From: Chlorocebus sabaeus
Lineage: Eukaryota; Chordata; Mammalia; Primates; Cercopithecidae
Length of the DNA stretch: 64,000 bases
Direction of reading: 5' to 3'
Assembly: GCF_047675955.1 (NCBI RefSeq)
Contig: NC_132904.1
Location: 64,971,435 to 65,035,434, forward strand
Shown in pieces: positions 47,901 to 61,789 of this stretch (positions are counted from its first letter, which is position 1; each line of letters starts with the position of its first letter). The notes under the pieces were generated by a model. That model was not told where the DNA came from. It saw only the letters and a list, made by a program, of their open reading frames with translations, and ran no database searches. A program made the position numbers and the translations under genes.

Positions 47901-50900
47901 CTTCAGTTTTTAGCTGCAGATAATTCCATTTCCCCACAAGCCTGAATGTGCTCCTGAATGTCCCTTTGCAAATTCATCCATGACACAGTTTCAAAACTGC
48001 ATAATAGAAAGAGAGCATTATGTATGTGAGATGAATAGATATATATATCACAAAGCAGTTTCACAGAGAGCTTCTTTCCAGATTCTCTGGGGATATTTCC
48101 TTTTTCACCATAGCCATCTATATACTCCCAAATGTCCCCTGGCAGCTTTTTCTCCACACAGGATTTCCCAATCCTCTATGAGAAGAAAAGCATAACTCTG
48201 TGAGTGGAATGCACTCGTCATAAAGCAGCTCCTCAGAAATCTTCTCTCCAGTATCTATCTGAAGATATTTCCGTTTTATCCATAAGCCTCCAAGTGCTCC
48301 TGAGTATCCCTTAGCTGACTAACCTAAAACAGTGTTAGAATACTGCTCAATGAAAACGGAAACTTAAATGTGTGAGTGGACTTCATGTGACCTAGAGCAG
48401 TTTCACAGAAAGTTTCCTTCTGGTTTTTATCAGAGGGTATTTCTTTTTCAACATATTCTTAAGAGCAATCCCAAATGTCCTTTTTCAGGTTCCACAGAAA
48501 CAGTGATTTCAAACTGCTCAATCCAAAGAATGATTTAACTCTATGAGATGAATACACACATCACAAAGCAGTTGCTCCGAAAATTTCTCTCCAGTTATCA
48601 TCAGAAGACGTTTCCTTTCTCACCACAAGCCTCCGGTTGCACTTAATATCCTTTCACAGATTCCTGAAAGTCAGAGTTACCAAACTGGACAACGTAGTGT
48701 AAGCTTTAACTCTCTGAAAGGAATGAACACTTCAGAGAGCAGTTTCTTAGAACGCTTCTTTCTGGGTTTTATTTCAGGATATTTCACTTTCCACCATAGT
48801 CTTCAATGCGCTGCAAAATATCACTGTTTCAGTTTTACAGGAACAGTGTTCAAACACGGCCTTATGAGAAAACATGTATAACTCCCTGAGTGGAATGCTC
48901 ACATCACAAAGCAGTTTTTCAGAAAGCTTCTCTCCATTTTTTAGCTGAAGATATTTCCTGTTTCCCCACTGGCCTCAATGTGCTCCTGAATCTCCCTTCG
49001 TGAATCCGTCCATGTCGCAGTCTCAAAACTGCATAACAGAAAGAAAGTTGTATCTCTGTGGGATGAATAGACATATCTATCACTGAGCAGTTTCAGAGAA
49101 AGCTTCTTTCCAGTTTTTGTTTGGGGATACTTCCTTTTTCACCATAGCCGTCCATATGCTCCTGAATGCCCCCTGGTAGTTTTTCTCCAAACGGGATTCC
49201 CCAATCATCTATGAGAAGAAAAGTATAACTCTGTGAATGGAACACACACTTCACAAAGCAGCTCCTCATAAATCTTTTCTCCAGTGTCTATCTGAAGATA
49301 TTTCCGTTTTCACCATAAGCCTCAAAGGGCTTCGAAGTATCCCTTAGCTGACTAACCTAAAACAGTGTTAGAATACTGCTCAGTGAAGACAGAAGATTAA
49401 CCGTGAGTGTGGAATTCACGTGACCTAGAGCAGTTTCAGAGAAAGTTTCCTTCTGGTTTTATCTGAGGGTAATTCTATTTCAGCATATTCTTAAGATCGT
49501 TGCCAAATGTTCTTTCTAAGGTTCCACAGAAACATTGTTCTCAAAGAGCTCAATCCTAAGAATGATTTAATTCTATGAGATGAATACACACATCACAAAG
49601 CAGTTGCTCCAAAAGCTTCTCTCCAGTTTTCATTGGAAGACGTTTCCTTTCTCAACACAAGCCTCCGGACACCACTTAATATCCCTTCACAGATGCCTCA
49701 AAGACAGAGTTTCCAAACTGGGCAACATAGTGTAAACTTTAACTCTCTGAAATGAATGCAAATGTCAGAGAGCAGTTTTAACTCTTCTTTCTGTGTTTTA
49801 TTTCAAGATATTTCACCTTTCACCATAGTGTTGAATGCATTGCAAAATATCACTTCTTCAGTTTTACAGGAACAATGTTCAAACACTGCCTTATGAGAAA
49901 AGAGGTATAACTTCCTGAGTGGAATGCACACACTACAAAGTTGTTTTCAGAAAGCTTCTCTCCAGTTTTTATCTGAAGATATTTCCTAGTTCCCCAAAGG
50001 CCTGAATGTGCTCCCGAATGTCCCTTCACGAATCCATCTATGATGGAGTTTCAAAACTGCGTAATAGAAAGAAAGTTTTATCTACGTGAGATGAAGAGAC
50101 ATGTCTATCCCACAGCAGTTTCACAGAAAGCTTCTTTCCAGTTTGTCTGAGGATATTTCCTTTTTCACCATAGCCACCCATATACTCCCGAATGGACCCT
50201 GGTTGTTTTTTCTCCAAACGGGATTCCCTAATCTTATCTGAGAAGAAAAATATAACTCTGTTAGTGGAATGCACATGTCACAAAGCAGCTCCTCGGAAAT
50301 CTTCTCTCTAGTATCTATCGGAAGACATTTCTGTTTTCACTGTAAGCCTGAAAGTGCTCCCGAGTATCCCTTAGCTGACTTCCCTGAAACAGTGTGAGAA
50401 TTCTGCTCAAAGAAAACAGAAACTTAACTGTGCAAAGTGGACTTCACGTGACCTAGAGCAGTTTCACAGAAGGTTTTCTTCTGGTTTTTATTGGTGGGTA
50501 TTTCTTTTTCAACATATTCTAAAGAGCATTCCCAAATGTCCTTTCTCAGGTTCCTCAGAAACAGTGATTTGAAACTGCTCAATCCAAAGAATGATTTAAC
50601 TCTATGAGATAAATACACACATCACAAGGCTGTTGCTCCAAAAGCTTCTCTCCAGTTTTCATTGGAAGAGGTTTCTTTTCTCACCACAAGCATGGGTGCC
50701 ACTTAATATCCCTTCACAGATTCTTCAAAGACAGAGTTTCCAAACTGAGCAACGTAGTGTAAGCTTTAAATCTCTGAAATTAATGCACACATTAGAGAGC
50801 AGGTTCTGGGAATGCTTATTTCTGGGTTTTATTTCCGGATATTTCACTTTTTGCCGTAGTCTTCAATGCGTTGCAAAGTATCACTTTTTCAGTTTTACAA

Positions 50901-53189
50901 GAACAGTGTTCAAACCTGCTCTATGAGAAAAGTAGTATAACTCCCTGAGTGGAATGCACATATCACAAAGTACTTTCTCAGAAAGCTTTTCTCCAGTTTT
51001 TATCTGAAGATATTTCCAATTTCCCCACAGGCCTGAATGTGCTCCCGAAATTCCCTTTGTGATTCCACCCATGACGCAGTTTCAAACTGCATAATATAAA
51101 GAAAATTTTATCTATGTGTTATGAGTAGACATACGTTTTCCAAAGCAGTTTCACAGAAAGCTTCTTTCCAGTTTTGGTCTGAGGATATTTCCTTTTACAC
51201 CTTAGCAGTCCATATACTCCTGAATGTTCCCTGGTCACGTTTTCTCCAAACGGGATACCCCAATACTCTATGAGAAAAAAGTATAACTCTGTGAGTGGAA
51301 TGCACACATCACAAAGCAGCTCCTTGGAAATCTTCTCTCCAGTATCTATCTGAAGACATTTCCGTTTTCACCATAAGACTCAAAGCGCTCCCAAGAATTC
51401 CTTAGCTGACTAACCAAAAACAGGGTTAGAATACAGTTCAATGAACACAGAAGCTTAACTGTGCGAGTGCACTTCACGTGACCTAAAGCAGTTTCACAGA
51501 AAGTTTCCTTCTGGTTTTTATTGCAGTGTATTTCTTTTTCAGTACATTCTTAAGAGCGTTCCAAAATGTCCTTTCTCAGATTCCATAGAAACAGTGATTT
51601 CAAACTGCTCAATCCAAAGAATGATTTAACTCTATGAGATGAATACACACATCACAAAGCAGTTGCTCTGAAAACTTCTCTCCAGTTTTTCCCAAAAGAA
51701 GTTTCCTTTCTCACCACAAGCCCCCAGGGGCCACTTAATATCAGTTCACAGATTTCTCAAAGACAGAGTTTCCAAACAGGGCAACGTAGTGTAAGCTTTA
51801 ACTCCCTGAAATATATGCACACGTCAGAGAGCGGTTTCTTGGAACGCTTCTTTCTGGGTTTTATTTCCGGACATTTCACTTTTCACCATAGTCTTCAATG
51901 CCTTGCAAAATGTTACTTTTTCAGTTTTACAGGAACAGTGTTCAAACACTGCCTTATGAGAAGAGAGGTATAACTCCCAGAGTGTAATGCACATATCACA
52001 AAGCAGTTTCTCAGAAAGCTTCTCTCCAGTTTTTAGCTGAAGATACCTCGTTTTTCATCATAGTCCTGAATATGTTCCCAAGAATCCATTCGCAAATCCG
52101 TGCATGACGCAGTTTCAAAATTGTGTAATCGAATGAGAGATTTATCTGTGTGAGATGAATAGAAATATCTATCACAAACTAGATTCACAGAAAGCTTCTT
52201 TCCGGTTTTTGTCTGAGGATATTTCCTTTTTCACCATAACAATACATACACTCCCGAATGTCCCCTGGTAGCTTTTTCTCCACACAGGATTTCCCAATTC
52301 TCTATGAGAAGAAAAGTATACCTCTGTGAGTGTAATGCACACGTTATAAAGCAGCTCCTCGGAAATCTTCTCTCCAGTATCTATCTGAAGACATTTCCGT
52401 TTTCATCGTAAGACTCAAAGCACTCCTGAGAATCCCTTAGCTGACTAATCAAAAACAGTGTTAGAATACAGCTCAATGAACACAGAAGTTTAACGGTGGA
52501 GTGCACTTCAAGTGACCTAAAATAGTTTCACAGAAAGTTTCCTTCTGGTTTTTATTGCAGTATATTTCTTTCTCAGCACATTCTTAAGAGCGTTCCCAAA
52601 TGTCCTTTCTCAGATTCCAAAGAAACAGTGATTTCAAACTGCTCAATCCAAAAAATGATTTTATTCTATGAGACGAATACACACATCACAAAGCAGTTGC
52701 TCTGAAAACTTCTCTCCAGTTTTTCCCCAAAGAAGTTTCCTTTCTTACGACAAGCCCCTGGGCACCACTTAATATCAGTTCACAGATTCCAAAAGACAGA
52801 GATTCCAAACTGGGCAGCGTAGTGTAAGCTTACACTCTCCTAAATGAATGCACACGTCAGAGAGCAGTTTCTTGGAATGCTTCTTTCTGGGTTTTATTTC
52901 CAGATATTTCACTTTTTGCCATAGTCTTCAATGCACTGCAAAATATCACTTTTTCAGTTTTACACGAACAGTGTTCAAACACTGCCTTATGGGAAAAGAG
53001 GTAAAACTCCTTGAGTGGAATGCACACACCACAGAGCAGTTTCTCAGAAAGCTTCTCTCCAGTTTTTATCTGAAGATATCTCCTTTTTCCCCACAGACTT
53101 GAATGTGCTCCCAAATGTCACTTCGCAAATGTATCGATGACGTAGTTTCAAAACTGCATAATAGAAAGAGAGTATTATCTATGTGAGAT

Positions 53190-53202
53190 GAATAGACTCA
53201 CG
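53190..53202. other. Deletion junction between monomers b and c
   Basis: The b monomer runs to GATGAATAGAC and continues with TCACGAATGTCCCCTGG, which is the middle of c. The end of b and the first part of c, about 80-90 bp, are gone. The corresponding region at about 31850-31960 in array B is complete, so this loss is specific to this copy. Confidence 0.8.
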
Positions 53203-53735
53203 AATGTCCCCTGGTAGCTTTTTCTCAAGATTTGATTCCCCAATCCTCTATGAGAAGAAACGTATAACTCTATGAGTGGATTGCACACGTCACAAAGCAG
53301 CTCCTCAGAGATCTTCTCTCCAGTACCTATCTGAAGATATTTCTGTTTTCATTTTAAGCCCCAATGCGCTCCTGAGTATTCCTTACCTGACTAAACAAAT
53401 CCTGCCCAATAAAAATGGAAGCTTAACTGTGTGAGTGGAATTCACGTGACCTAGAAAAGTTTCACAGAAAGTTTCCTTCTGATTTTTATAGGATGATATT
53501 TCTTTTTCATCATATTCTTAAGGGTGTTCTCCAATATCCTTTCTTAGTTTCCGGAAAAACATTGATTTCAAACTGCTCAATCCGAAGAATGATTTAACTC
53601 TATGAGATAAATGCGCACATCACAAAGCAGTTGCTCAGAAAGCTTCTCTCTAGTTTTCAATGGAAGACATTTCCTTTCATGCCACAGGCATCCGGTTGCC
53701 ACTTAATATCCCTTTGCAGAATCTTCAAAGACAGA

Positions 53736-53744
53736 CTCTTAATA
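53736..53744. other. Fused f/a monomer: shared deletion junction, copy 2
   Basis: Same f-to-a fusion as at about 32500: AAAGACAGACTCT joins TAATATCAC. It marks the start of block 3 just as the other copy marks the start of block 2. Confidence 0.85.
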
Positions 53745-56720
53745 TCACTTTTTTAGTTTTACAGGAACACTGTTCAAACACTGCCTTAGGAGAAGAAATT
53801 TCTAACTCCCTGACTGGAATGCAAACATCACCAAGCAGTTTCTCCGAAAGCTTCTCTCCAGGTTTTATCTGACGATATTTACTTTTTCACCATAGACCCG
53901 TATGTGATCCCAAATATCCCTTCGCGGGTCCATCCATGACGGATTTTCCAAACTGCATAATGGAAAGAAAGCTTTATTTATGTGAGATGAATAAACATAG
54001 AAAAAAAGCAGACTCTTAGAAAGCTTCTTTCCAGTTTATATCTGAAGATATTCCCTTTTTCACCATAGTCCAGAATGTTCTCCTGAATGTTCCTTCGTGG
54101 ATCCGTCCATGACAGAGTTTGCAAGCTGCATAATGTAAAGAAAGCTTTATCTATGTGAGATGAATACACATATCACAGAACAGTTTCATAGAAATCTTCT
54201 TTCCAGTTTTGGTCTGAGGCTATTTCCCTTTTCACCATAGGCATCAATATGCTCCCAGATATCCCTTGGTACCTTGTTCTCCAAAAGGGTTTCCCCTATG
54301 CTGTATGAGAAGAGACGTACAATACTGTGAGTAAAATGCACATGTCACAAAGCAGTTTCTCGGAAAGCTTCTCTCCAGTTTCTATCTGAACATATTTCCT
54401 TTCCCACTGTAAGACTCAAAGAGCTCCCAAATATCCCTTTGCATGCTAAATATAAACAGTGTTAGAAAACTCTTCAATGAAAAGGTAAGCTTAACTGAGC
54501 GAGAGGAATTCACACGATACATAGCAGTTTCACAGAAAACTTCCTTCTGGTTTTCATCTGAGGATATTTCTTTCTCCATATTCCAAACAATGATCCCAAA
54601 TGTCCTTGCTGAGATACCACAGAAACAGCGATTTCAAACTGCTCAATCCAAAGAATGATTTACCTTTATGAGATTAATATACACATCACAAAGAAGTTGC
54701 TCAGAAAGCTTCTCTCCAGTTTTCAACGGAAGACATTTCCTTGCTCACCACAGGCCTCTGGAGCCACTTAATATCCCTTCTTAGATTCCTCAAAGACAGA
54801 GTTTCCAAACTGGGCAACGTAGAGTAAGCTTTAGCTCTGTGAAATGAAAGCACATATTGCAGAGCAGTTGCTTGGAACACTTCTTTCTGGGTTTTATTTG
54901 AGGATATTTTAGTTTTTTGCCATAGTCTTCAAAGCGCTCCGATCTGTCATTTTTTCTGTTTTACAAGAACAGTGATCATACACTGCCTTATGAGAAAAGA
55001 GTTATAAATCCCTGAGTGGAATGCGCACATCACAAAGAAGTTTCTCAGAAAACTTCTCTCCAGTTCTGAAGATATTTCCTTTTTCACTATAGGCCTGAAT
55101 GTGCTCCGGAATGTCCCTTTGTGAATCCATCCATGATGGAGTTACCAAGCTGTGTAATCTAAAGAAAGCTTTACCAATGTGAGATGAATAAACATAGCAA
55201 AAAACAGATTCACAGAAAGCTTCTATTCAGTTTTTCTCTGAATATATTTCCACTTTCACCATAGTCCTGAATGTGCTCCTGAAAGTCCCTTTGCGGATAT
55301 GTCCATGTCAGAGTTCCAAGCTGCATAATATACAGAAAGCTTTATCTATGTGAGATGAAAAAACATAACAAGAAGAAGATTCACAGAAAGCTTCTCTGCA
55401 GTTTTTATCTGAAGGTATTTCCCTTTTAGTCATACTACTGAATGTGATCCTAAATGTCCCTTCACGAATGTGTCCATGACAGAGTTTCCAACCTGTGTAT
55501 TGTAAAGGAAGCTTTATCTATGTGAGATGAATACACATATCACAGAGCAGTTTCACAGAAATCTTCTTTCCAATTTTTGTCTGAAGACATTTCGCTTTTC
55601 AGCGTAGGCATCAATATGCTCCGGAATAGCCCTTTGTACCTTTTTCTCCTAAAGGATTTCCCCAATGCTGTATGAGAAGAGAGGTATACCACTGTGAGTG
55701 AAATTCACACGTCACAAAGCAGTTCCTCTGAAAGCTTCTCTCCAGTTTCTATCTGAACATATTCCCTTTTTCAACATAAGCCTCAAAGCCCTCCTGAATA
55801 ACCCTTCGCATGCTAAAGGAAAAGAGTGTTAGAAAAGTGCCCAATGAAAAGAGAAGCTTAACTGAGCAAGAGGAATTCACACGACACAGAGGAGTTTCAC
55901 AGAAAGCTTCCATCTGGATTTTACCTGAGGATATTTCTTTCTCCATATTCTAAAGAGCATTCCCAAATGTCCTTTCTGAGATTCCACAGGAACAATGATT
56001 TCAAACAGCTCAATCCAAAGAATTATTTAACACTATGACCTGCATACAAACATCACAAAAGAGTTGCTCAGAAAGCTTCCCTTCAATTTTCAACGGAAGA
56101 CATTTCCTTGCTTGCCACAGGCCTCTGGTTGCCACTTAATATCCCTTTGCAGAATCCCGAAAGACAGACTAACTCTGTGAAATGAATGAACATGTCAGAG
56201 AGCAGTTTCTTGGAATGCTTCTTTCCAGGTTTTATTTGACGACATTTCACTTTTCACCATAGTCTTCAATGTGCTCTGAATATCCCTTTTTTAGTTTTAG
56301 ATGAACAATATTGAAACAGTGTCTTATGAGAAAGAAGGTATAACACCCTGATTGGAATGTACACATCACCAAGCAGTTTCTCAGAAAGCTTCTCCCAAGT
56401 TTTTATCAGATTTTGTTTCCTTTTTCACCATTGGCCCGAATGTGACCCTGAAAATCCCGTCGTGGATCCATCCATGATGGAGTTTCCAAGCTGAGTAATG
56501 TAAAGAAAGCTTTATCTATATGAGATGAATAAACATAGCGAAAAGCAGATTCACAGAAAGATTCTTTCCAGTATTTATCTGAATATATTTCCATTTTTAA
56601 CATAGTCCTGAATGTGCTCCTGAATGTCCCTTCATGGATCCGTCCCTGACAGAGTTTCCAAGCTGCGTAATGTAGAGAAAGCTTTATCTATGTAAGATGA
56701 ATACACATATCCCAGAACAG

Positions 56721-56800
56721 TATCACATAAAGGGTTTCCCCGATGCTTTATGAGAAGAGAATTATAATACTGTGAGTGGAATGCACACGTCACAAAGCAG
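56721..56800 (-). repeat. Truncated monomer c, copy 4 (80 bp)
   Basis: Same AAAG breakpoint as the copies at 17124, 18225 and 35498. It is the counterpart of 17124-17201 in block 1. Confidence 0.85.
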
Positions 56801-57827
56801 TTCCATGGAAAGCTTCTCTCTAGTTTCTATCTCAACATATTTTCTTTTTCACCATAAGCGTCAAAGTGCTGACACATATACCTTTATAGGCTAAATATGA
56901 ACCATGTTAGAAAGCTGCTCAATGAAAAGAGAAGCTTAACTGAATGAGAGGAATTCACATGACACACAGCAGTTTCACAGAAAGATTCTTTCTGGTTTTT
57001 GTCTGAGGATATTTCTTTCTCCATATTCTAAAGATCGGTCCCAATTGTCCCTCCTCAGATTCCACAGAAGCAGTGAATTCACACTGCTCAATCCAAAGAA
57101 TGATTTAACTCTATGAGATGAATACACACATCACAAAGCAGTTGCTCAGAAAGCTTCTCTGCAGTTTTCATCAAAAGACATTTCCTTGCCCACCACAGGC
57201 GAATGGGCACCACTTAATATCCCTTCACAGATTCCTGAAAGACAGAATTTGCAAATGGGGCAATGTAGAGTAAGCTTTACCTCTGTGAAATGAATGCCCA
57301 TATACGAGGGCAGTTTCATAGTAAGCTTCTTTCTGGGTTTTATTTGAGGATATATCACTTTTAGCGATGGTCTTCAATGCACTCCAAAATATCACTTTTT
57401 TGTTTTACAGGAACAGAGTTCAAACAATGCCTTATGATAAAAGAGGTGTAAGTCTCTGAGTGGAATACACACATCACCAAGCAGTTTCTCAGAAAGCTTC
57501 TCTCCAGTTTTTATTGGAATATATTTCCTTTTTCGCAATAGGCCTGAATGCGCTTTCAAATATCCCGTCGCATATCCGTCCATGATGGAGTTTTCAACTG
57601 CGTAATATAAACAAAGTTTTATCTATATGAGATGAATAAACAGAGCAAAAAGCAGATTCACAGAAAGCTTCTTTCTAGTTTTTATCTGAAGATATTTCCT
57701 TTTTCACCATAGTCCTGAATGTGTTCCCAAATATCCCTTCATGGATCCATCCATGACAGGGTTTCCAAGCTGCAAAATGCAGAGAAAGATTTAACTATGT
57801 GAGGTGAGTGCACATATCTAAGAACAG

Positions 57828-57907
57828 TTTCACAGAAAGGGTTTCCTAGATGCTGTATGAGAAGAGAGGTATAACACTGTGAGTGGAATGCACACGTCAC
57901 AAAGCAG
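57828..57907 (-). repeat. Truncated monomer c, copy 5 (80 bp)
   Basis: Same breakpoint again, in the next unit. It is the counterpart of 18225-18304 in block 1; both continue CATAGATGC or CCTAGATGC after the junction. Confidence 0.85.
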
Positions 57908-60900
57908 CACTTCGGAAAGCTTCTCTCCAGTTTCTATCAGAACATATTTCCTTTTCACTGTAAGCCTCAAAGTATTCCCGAATATCCCTATGCACGCTAA
58001 ACATAAACAGTGTTAGGAAGCTGCTCAATGTGAAGTGAAGCTTAACTGGGAGAGTGGAATTCACACGACATGGAGCAGTTTCACAGGAAGCTTGCTTTTG
58101 GGTTTTATCTGAAGGTATTTGTTTTCCAGCATATTCTAAAGAGCATTCCCACATTTCCTTTCTCAGGTTCCACAGAAACAGTGATTTCAAACCGCTCAAT
58201 CAAAAGAATGATTTAACTCTATGAGATGAATACACACGTCACAAAGCAGTTGCTCAGAATGCTTCTCTCCAGTTTTCAATGGAAGACATTTCCTTGCTCA
58301 CCACAGGCCTCCGGGTACCACTTAGTATCCCTTCGCAGATTCCTCAAAGATGCAGTTTCCAAATTGGGCAATGTAGAGTAAGTTTTAACTCTCTGATATG
58401 AAAACACATATCAGAGAGTAGTTTCTTGGAAGGCTTCTTTTTGGGTTTTACTTGAGGATATTTCACTTTTCGCCATAGTCCTCAATGCACTCCGAAATAT
58501 CACTTTTTTGGTTTTACAGGAGATGTGTCCAAACACTGCCTTATGAGAAAAGAGATATAACTCCCTGAGTGGAATGCACACATCACAAAGCAGTTTCTCA
58601 GAAAGCTTCTCTCCAGTTTTTGTCTGAAGATATTTCAATTTTCCCCATAGCCCTGAATGTGCTCCCTACAGTCCCTTCGTTGATCCGTCCATGACAGTGT
58701 TTCCAAGCAGCGTAAGGTAAAGAATGCTTTATCTATGTGAGATGAACAAACATTACAAGAAGCAGATCCACAGAAATCTTCTTTCCAGTTTTTATCTGAA
58801 GATATTTCTTCTTTCACCATAGTCCTGAATGTGCTCCTGAATGTCCCTTCGTGGATACGTCCATGACAGAGTTTTCAAGCAGCGTAATGTAAAGAAAGCT
58901 TTATCTATGTGAGGTGAATACACATAGCACAGAACAGTTTCACAGAAAGCTCTTTCCAGTTTTTTTCTGAGGCTATTTCTCCTTTCTCCATATGCTTCAA
59001 TATGCTACCAAATATCCCTTGGTACCTTTTTCTCCAAAAGGGTTTCCCTCATGCTGTATGAGAAGAGAAGTACAACACTCTGAGTGGAATGCACAAGTTA
59101 CAAAGCAGTTCCTTGGAAAGCTTCTCTCCAGTTTTTGTCTGAACATATTTCCTTTTTCACTGTAAGCCTCAAAGCGCTCTAGAATATCCCTTCACACACT
59201 AAACATAAACAGGGTCAGAAAACGGCTCAATGAAAAGGGAGGTGAAACTGAGTGAGAGGAATTAAAAAGACACAGAGCAGTTTCACAGAAAGCTTCCTAC
59301 TGGATTTTACCTGAGGATATTTCTTACTCCATATTCTAAGGAGCGTTCCCAAATGTCCTTCCTCAGATTGCACAAAAAGAGTGATTTCAAACTGCTCAAT
59401 CCAAACAATAGTTTAATTCTATGAGACCAATACACACATCACAAAGCAGTTTCTCAGAAAGCTTCTCTCCAGTTTTCATTGGAAGACGTTTCCTTGCTCA
59501 CCACAAGCCTCTTGGCACCACTTAATATCCCTTCAGAGATTCCTCAAAGCCAGAGTTTCCAAACTGGGTAACAAAGAGTAAGCTTTAACTCTGTGAAATG
59601 AATGTACATATCAGAGAGCAGTTTCCTGGGACGCTTCCTTCTGGGTTTTATTTGAGCATATTTCACCTTTGGCCGCAGACTTCAATGAGCTCTGAAATAC
59701 TAAGTTTTCAGTTTTACAGGAACAGTGTTTAAACATGGCTTTTTGAGAAAAGAGATAAAAGTCCCTGAGTCGAATGCACACATCAAAAAGCAGTTTCTCA
59801 GAAAGCTTCTATCCAGTTTTTATTTGAATATACTTCCTTTCTCACCATAGGCCTGAATATGCTCCTGAATGTCCTTTCCCGAATCCGTCCATGATGGAGT
59901 TTCAAAACTGCGTAATTGAAAGAAAGTTTTATCTATATGAGATGAATAAACGTATCTATCACAAAGCAGTTTCACAGAAAGTTTCCTTACAGTTTTTGTC
60001 TGAGAATATTTCCTTTTTCACCATAGCAGTTCATATACTCTCGAATGTCCCCTGGTAGCTTTTTCTCCCAAAGGGATTCCTCAATCCTCTATGAGAAGAA
60101 GTGTATAATTCTGTGAGTGGAATGCACACATCACGAAGCCACTCTTCAGAAATCTTCTCGACACTTTCTATCTGAAGATATTTCCTTTTACACCATAAGC
60201 CTCAAAGCACTCCTGAATATCCCGTCACAAACTAAACAAAAGCAATGTTAGAATACTGCTCAATGAAAAGAGAAGCTTAACTGTGCGAGCGGAATTCATG
60301 CAATATAGTGTAGTTTCACAGAAAACAATTCCTTCTGATTTCTATCTGAGGTTATTTCTTTTTCAGGATATTCAAAGGAGTGTTCCCAATTGTCCTTTCT
60401 CAGATTCAACAGAAACAGTGATTTCAAACTGCTCAATCCAAAAAAATGATTTAACTCTATGAGATGAATACAAACATCACAAAAGAGTTTCTCAGAAAGC
60501 TTCTCTCCAATTTTCGATGGAAGACATTTCCTTGCTCGCCACCGGTCTCCAGTTGCCACTTAATATCCCTTCACAGAATCCTCAAAGACAGATTTCCAAA
60601 CTGGGAAAAGTAGAGTAAGCTTTAACTCTGTGAAAAGAATGGACATGTGAGAGAGCAGTTTCTTTGAATGCTTGTTTCTGGGTTTTATTTGATGACATTT
60701 CACTTTTTTCCATAGTCTTCAAAGTGCTCTGAATATTACTTTTTTTAGTTTTACGGGAACAGTGTTCAAACACTGCCTTATGAGAAAAGAAGTGTAGCTC
60801 CCTGAGAGGAATGGACACATCACAAAGCAGCTTCTCAGAAAGCTTCCATCCAGTTTTTATCTGAAGATATCTCCTTTTTCACTGCAGTCCTGAATGTGCT

Positions 60901-61789
60901 ACCGAACATCCCTTCATGGATCTGTCCATGACGGAGTTTCCAAACTGCATGATATGAGGAAAATTTTATCTATGTGAGATGAATAAGCATATGTATCACA
61001 AAGCACTTTCACAGAAATATTCTTTCCAGTTTCTGTCTGAGGATATTTTCTTTTTCCCCATAGCCATCCATATATGCCTGAATGTCCCTTGGTAGCTTTT
61101 TCTCCAAAAGGCAATCCCCAATCCTCTATGAGAAGAAAGGTATAATTCTGTGATTGGAATACACCCGTCACAAAACAGCTCCTTGGAAAGCTTCTTTCCA
61201 TTTTCTGTCTGAACATATTTCCTTTTTCACAGTAAGCCTCAAAGCGCTACTGAATATCCCTTAGCAGACTAAACAAAAACAGTATTAGAATACTGCTGAA
61301 TGAAAAGAGAAGCTTAACTGTGAGAGCAGAATTCATGTGACACAGAGCAGTTTCACAGAATGCTTCCTTCTGGTTTCTACCTGAGGTTATTTCTTTTTCA
61401 GGATAGTCTAAAGAACGTTTCTAAATGTCCTTTCTCACATTCCACAGAAACAGTGATTTCAAACTGCTGAATCCAAAGAATGATTTAACTCTATGTGGTG
61501 AATTCAAACATCACAGAAGAGTTTCTCAGAAAGCTTCTCTCCATTTTTCAATGGAAGACATTTCCTTCCTCACCACATGCCTCTGGTTGCCACTTAATAT
61601 CCCTTCACAGAATCCTCATAACAGTCTTTCTAAACTGGGAAATGTAGAGTAAGCTTTAAGTCTGTGAAATGAATGGACATGTCAGAGAGCAGTTTCTTTG
61701 AATGCTTCTTTCCGGGTTTTATTTGACAATTTTCACTTTTCACCATTCATAGTCTTCAATGTGCTCCGAATATCACTTTTTTTAGTTTT

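Larger units (their letters stand above)
38410..53760 (-). repeat. Uniform 6-mer alphoid HOR array C, with several rearranged units
   Basis: Fifteen landmark intervals start at 38410, 39190, 40221, 41252, 41593, 42623, 43662, 44692, 45743, 46773, 47806, 48837, 49866, 50897 and 51929, and a sixteenth, incomplete unit starts at 52962. Most are 1029-1039 bp. Exceptions: 780 bp (deletion with filler near 38706), 341 bp (four monomers missing near 41330), 1051 bp (22-bp tandem duplication at 44955) and 799 bp (three deletions between 53190 and 53745). An 8-bp insertion near 43235 accounts for the 1039-bp unit. Confidence 0.88.
53761..61789 (-). repeat. Complex alphoid HOR block 3 (most complete copy)
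   Basis: Units start at 53761, 54963, 56299, 57407, 58516, 59716 and 60753, with lengths 1202, 1336, 1108, 1109, 1200, 1037 and 1037 bp. They are a 7-mer, an 8-mer with a 30-bp deletion near 56169, two 7-mers with truncated c, a full 7-mer and two 6-mers. The first three match block 2 and units three to five match block 1. Units 59716 and 60753 resemble the 20112/21140 pair, but parts of 59716 read like the 21140 type, so it may be a hybrid. Confidence 0.88.
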
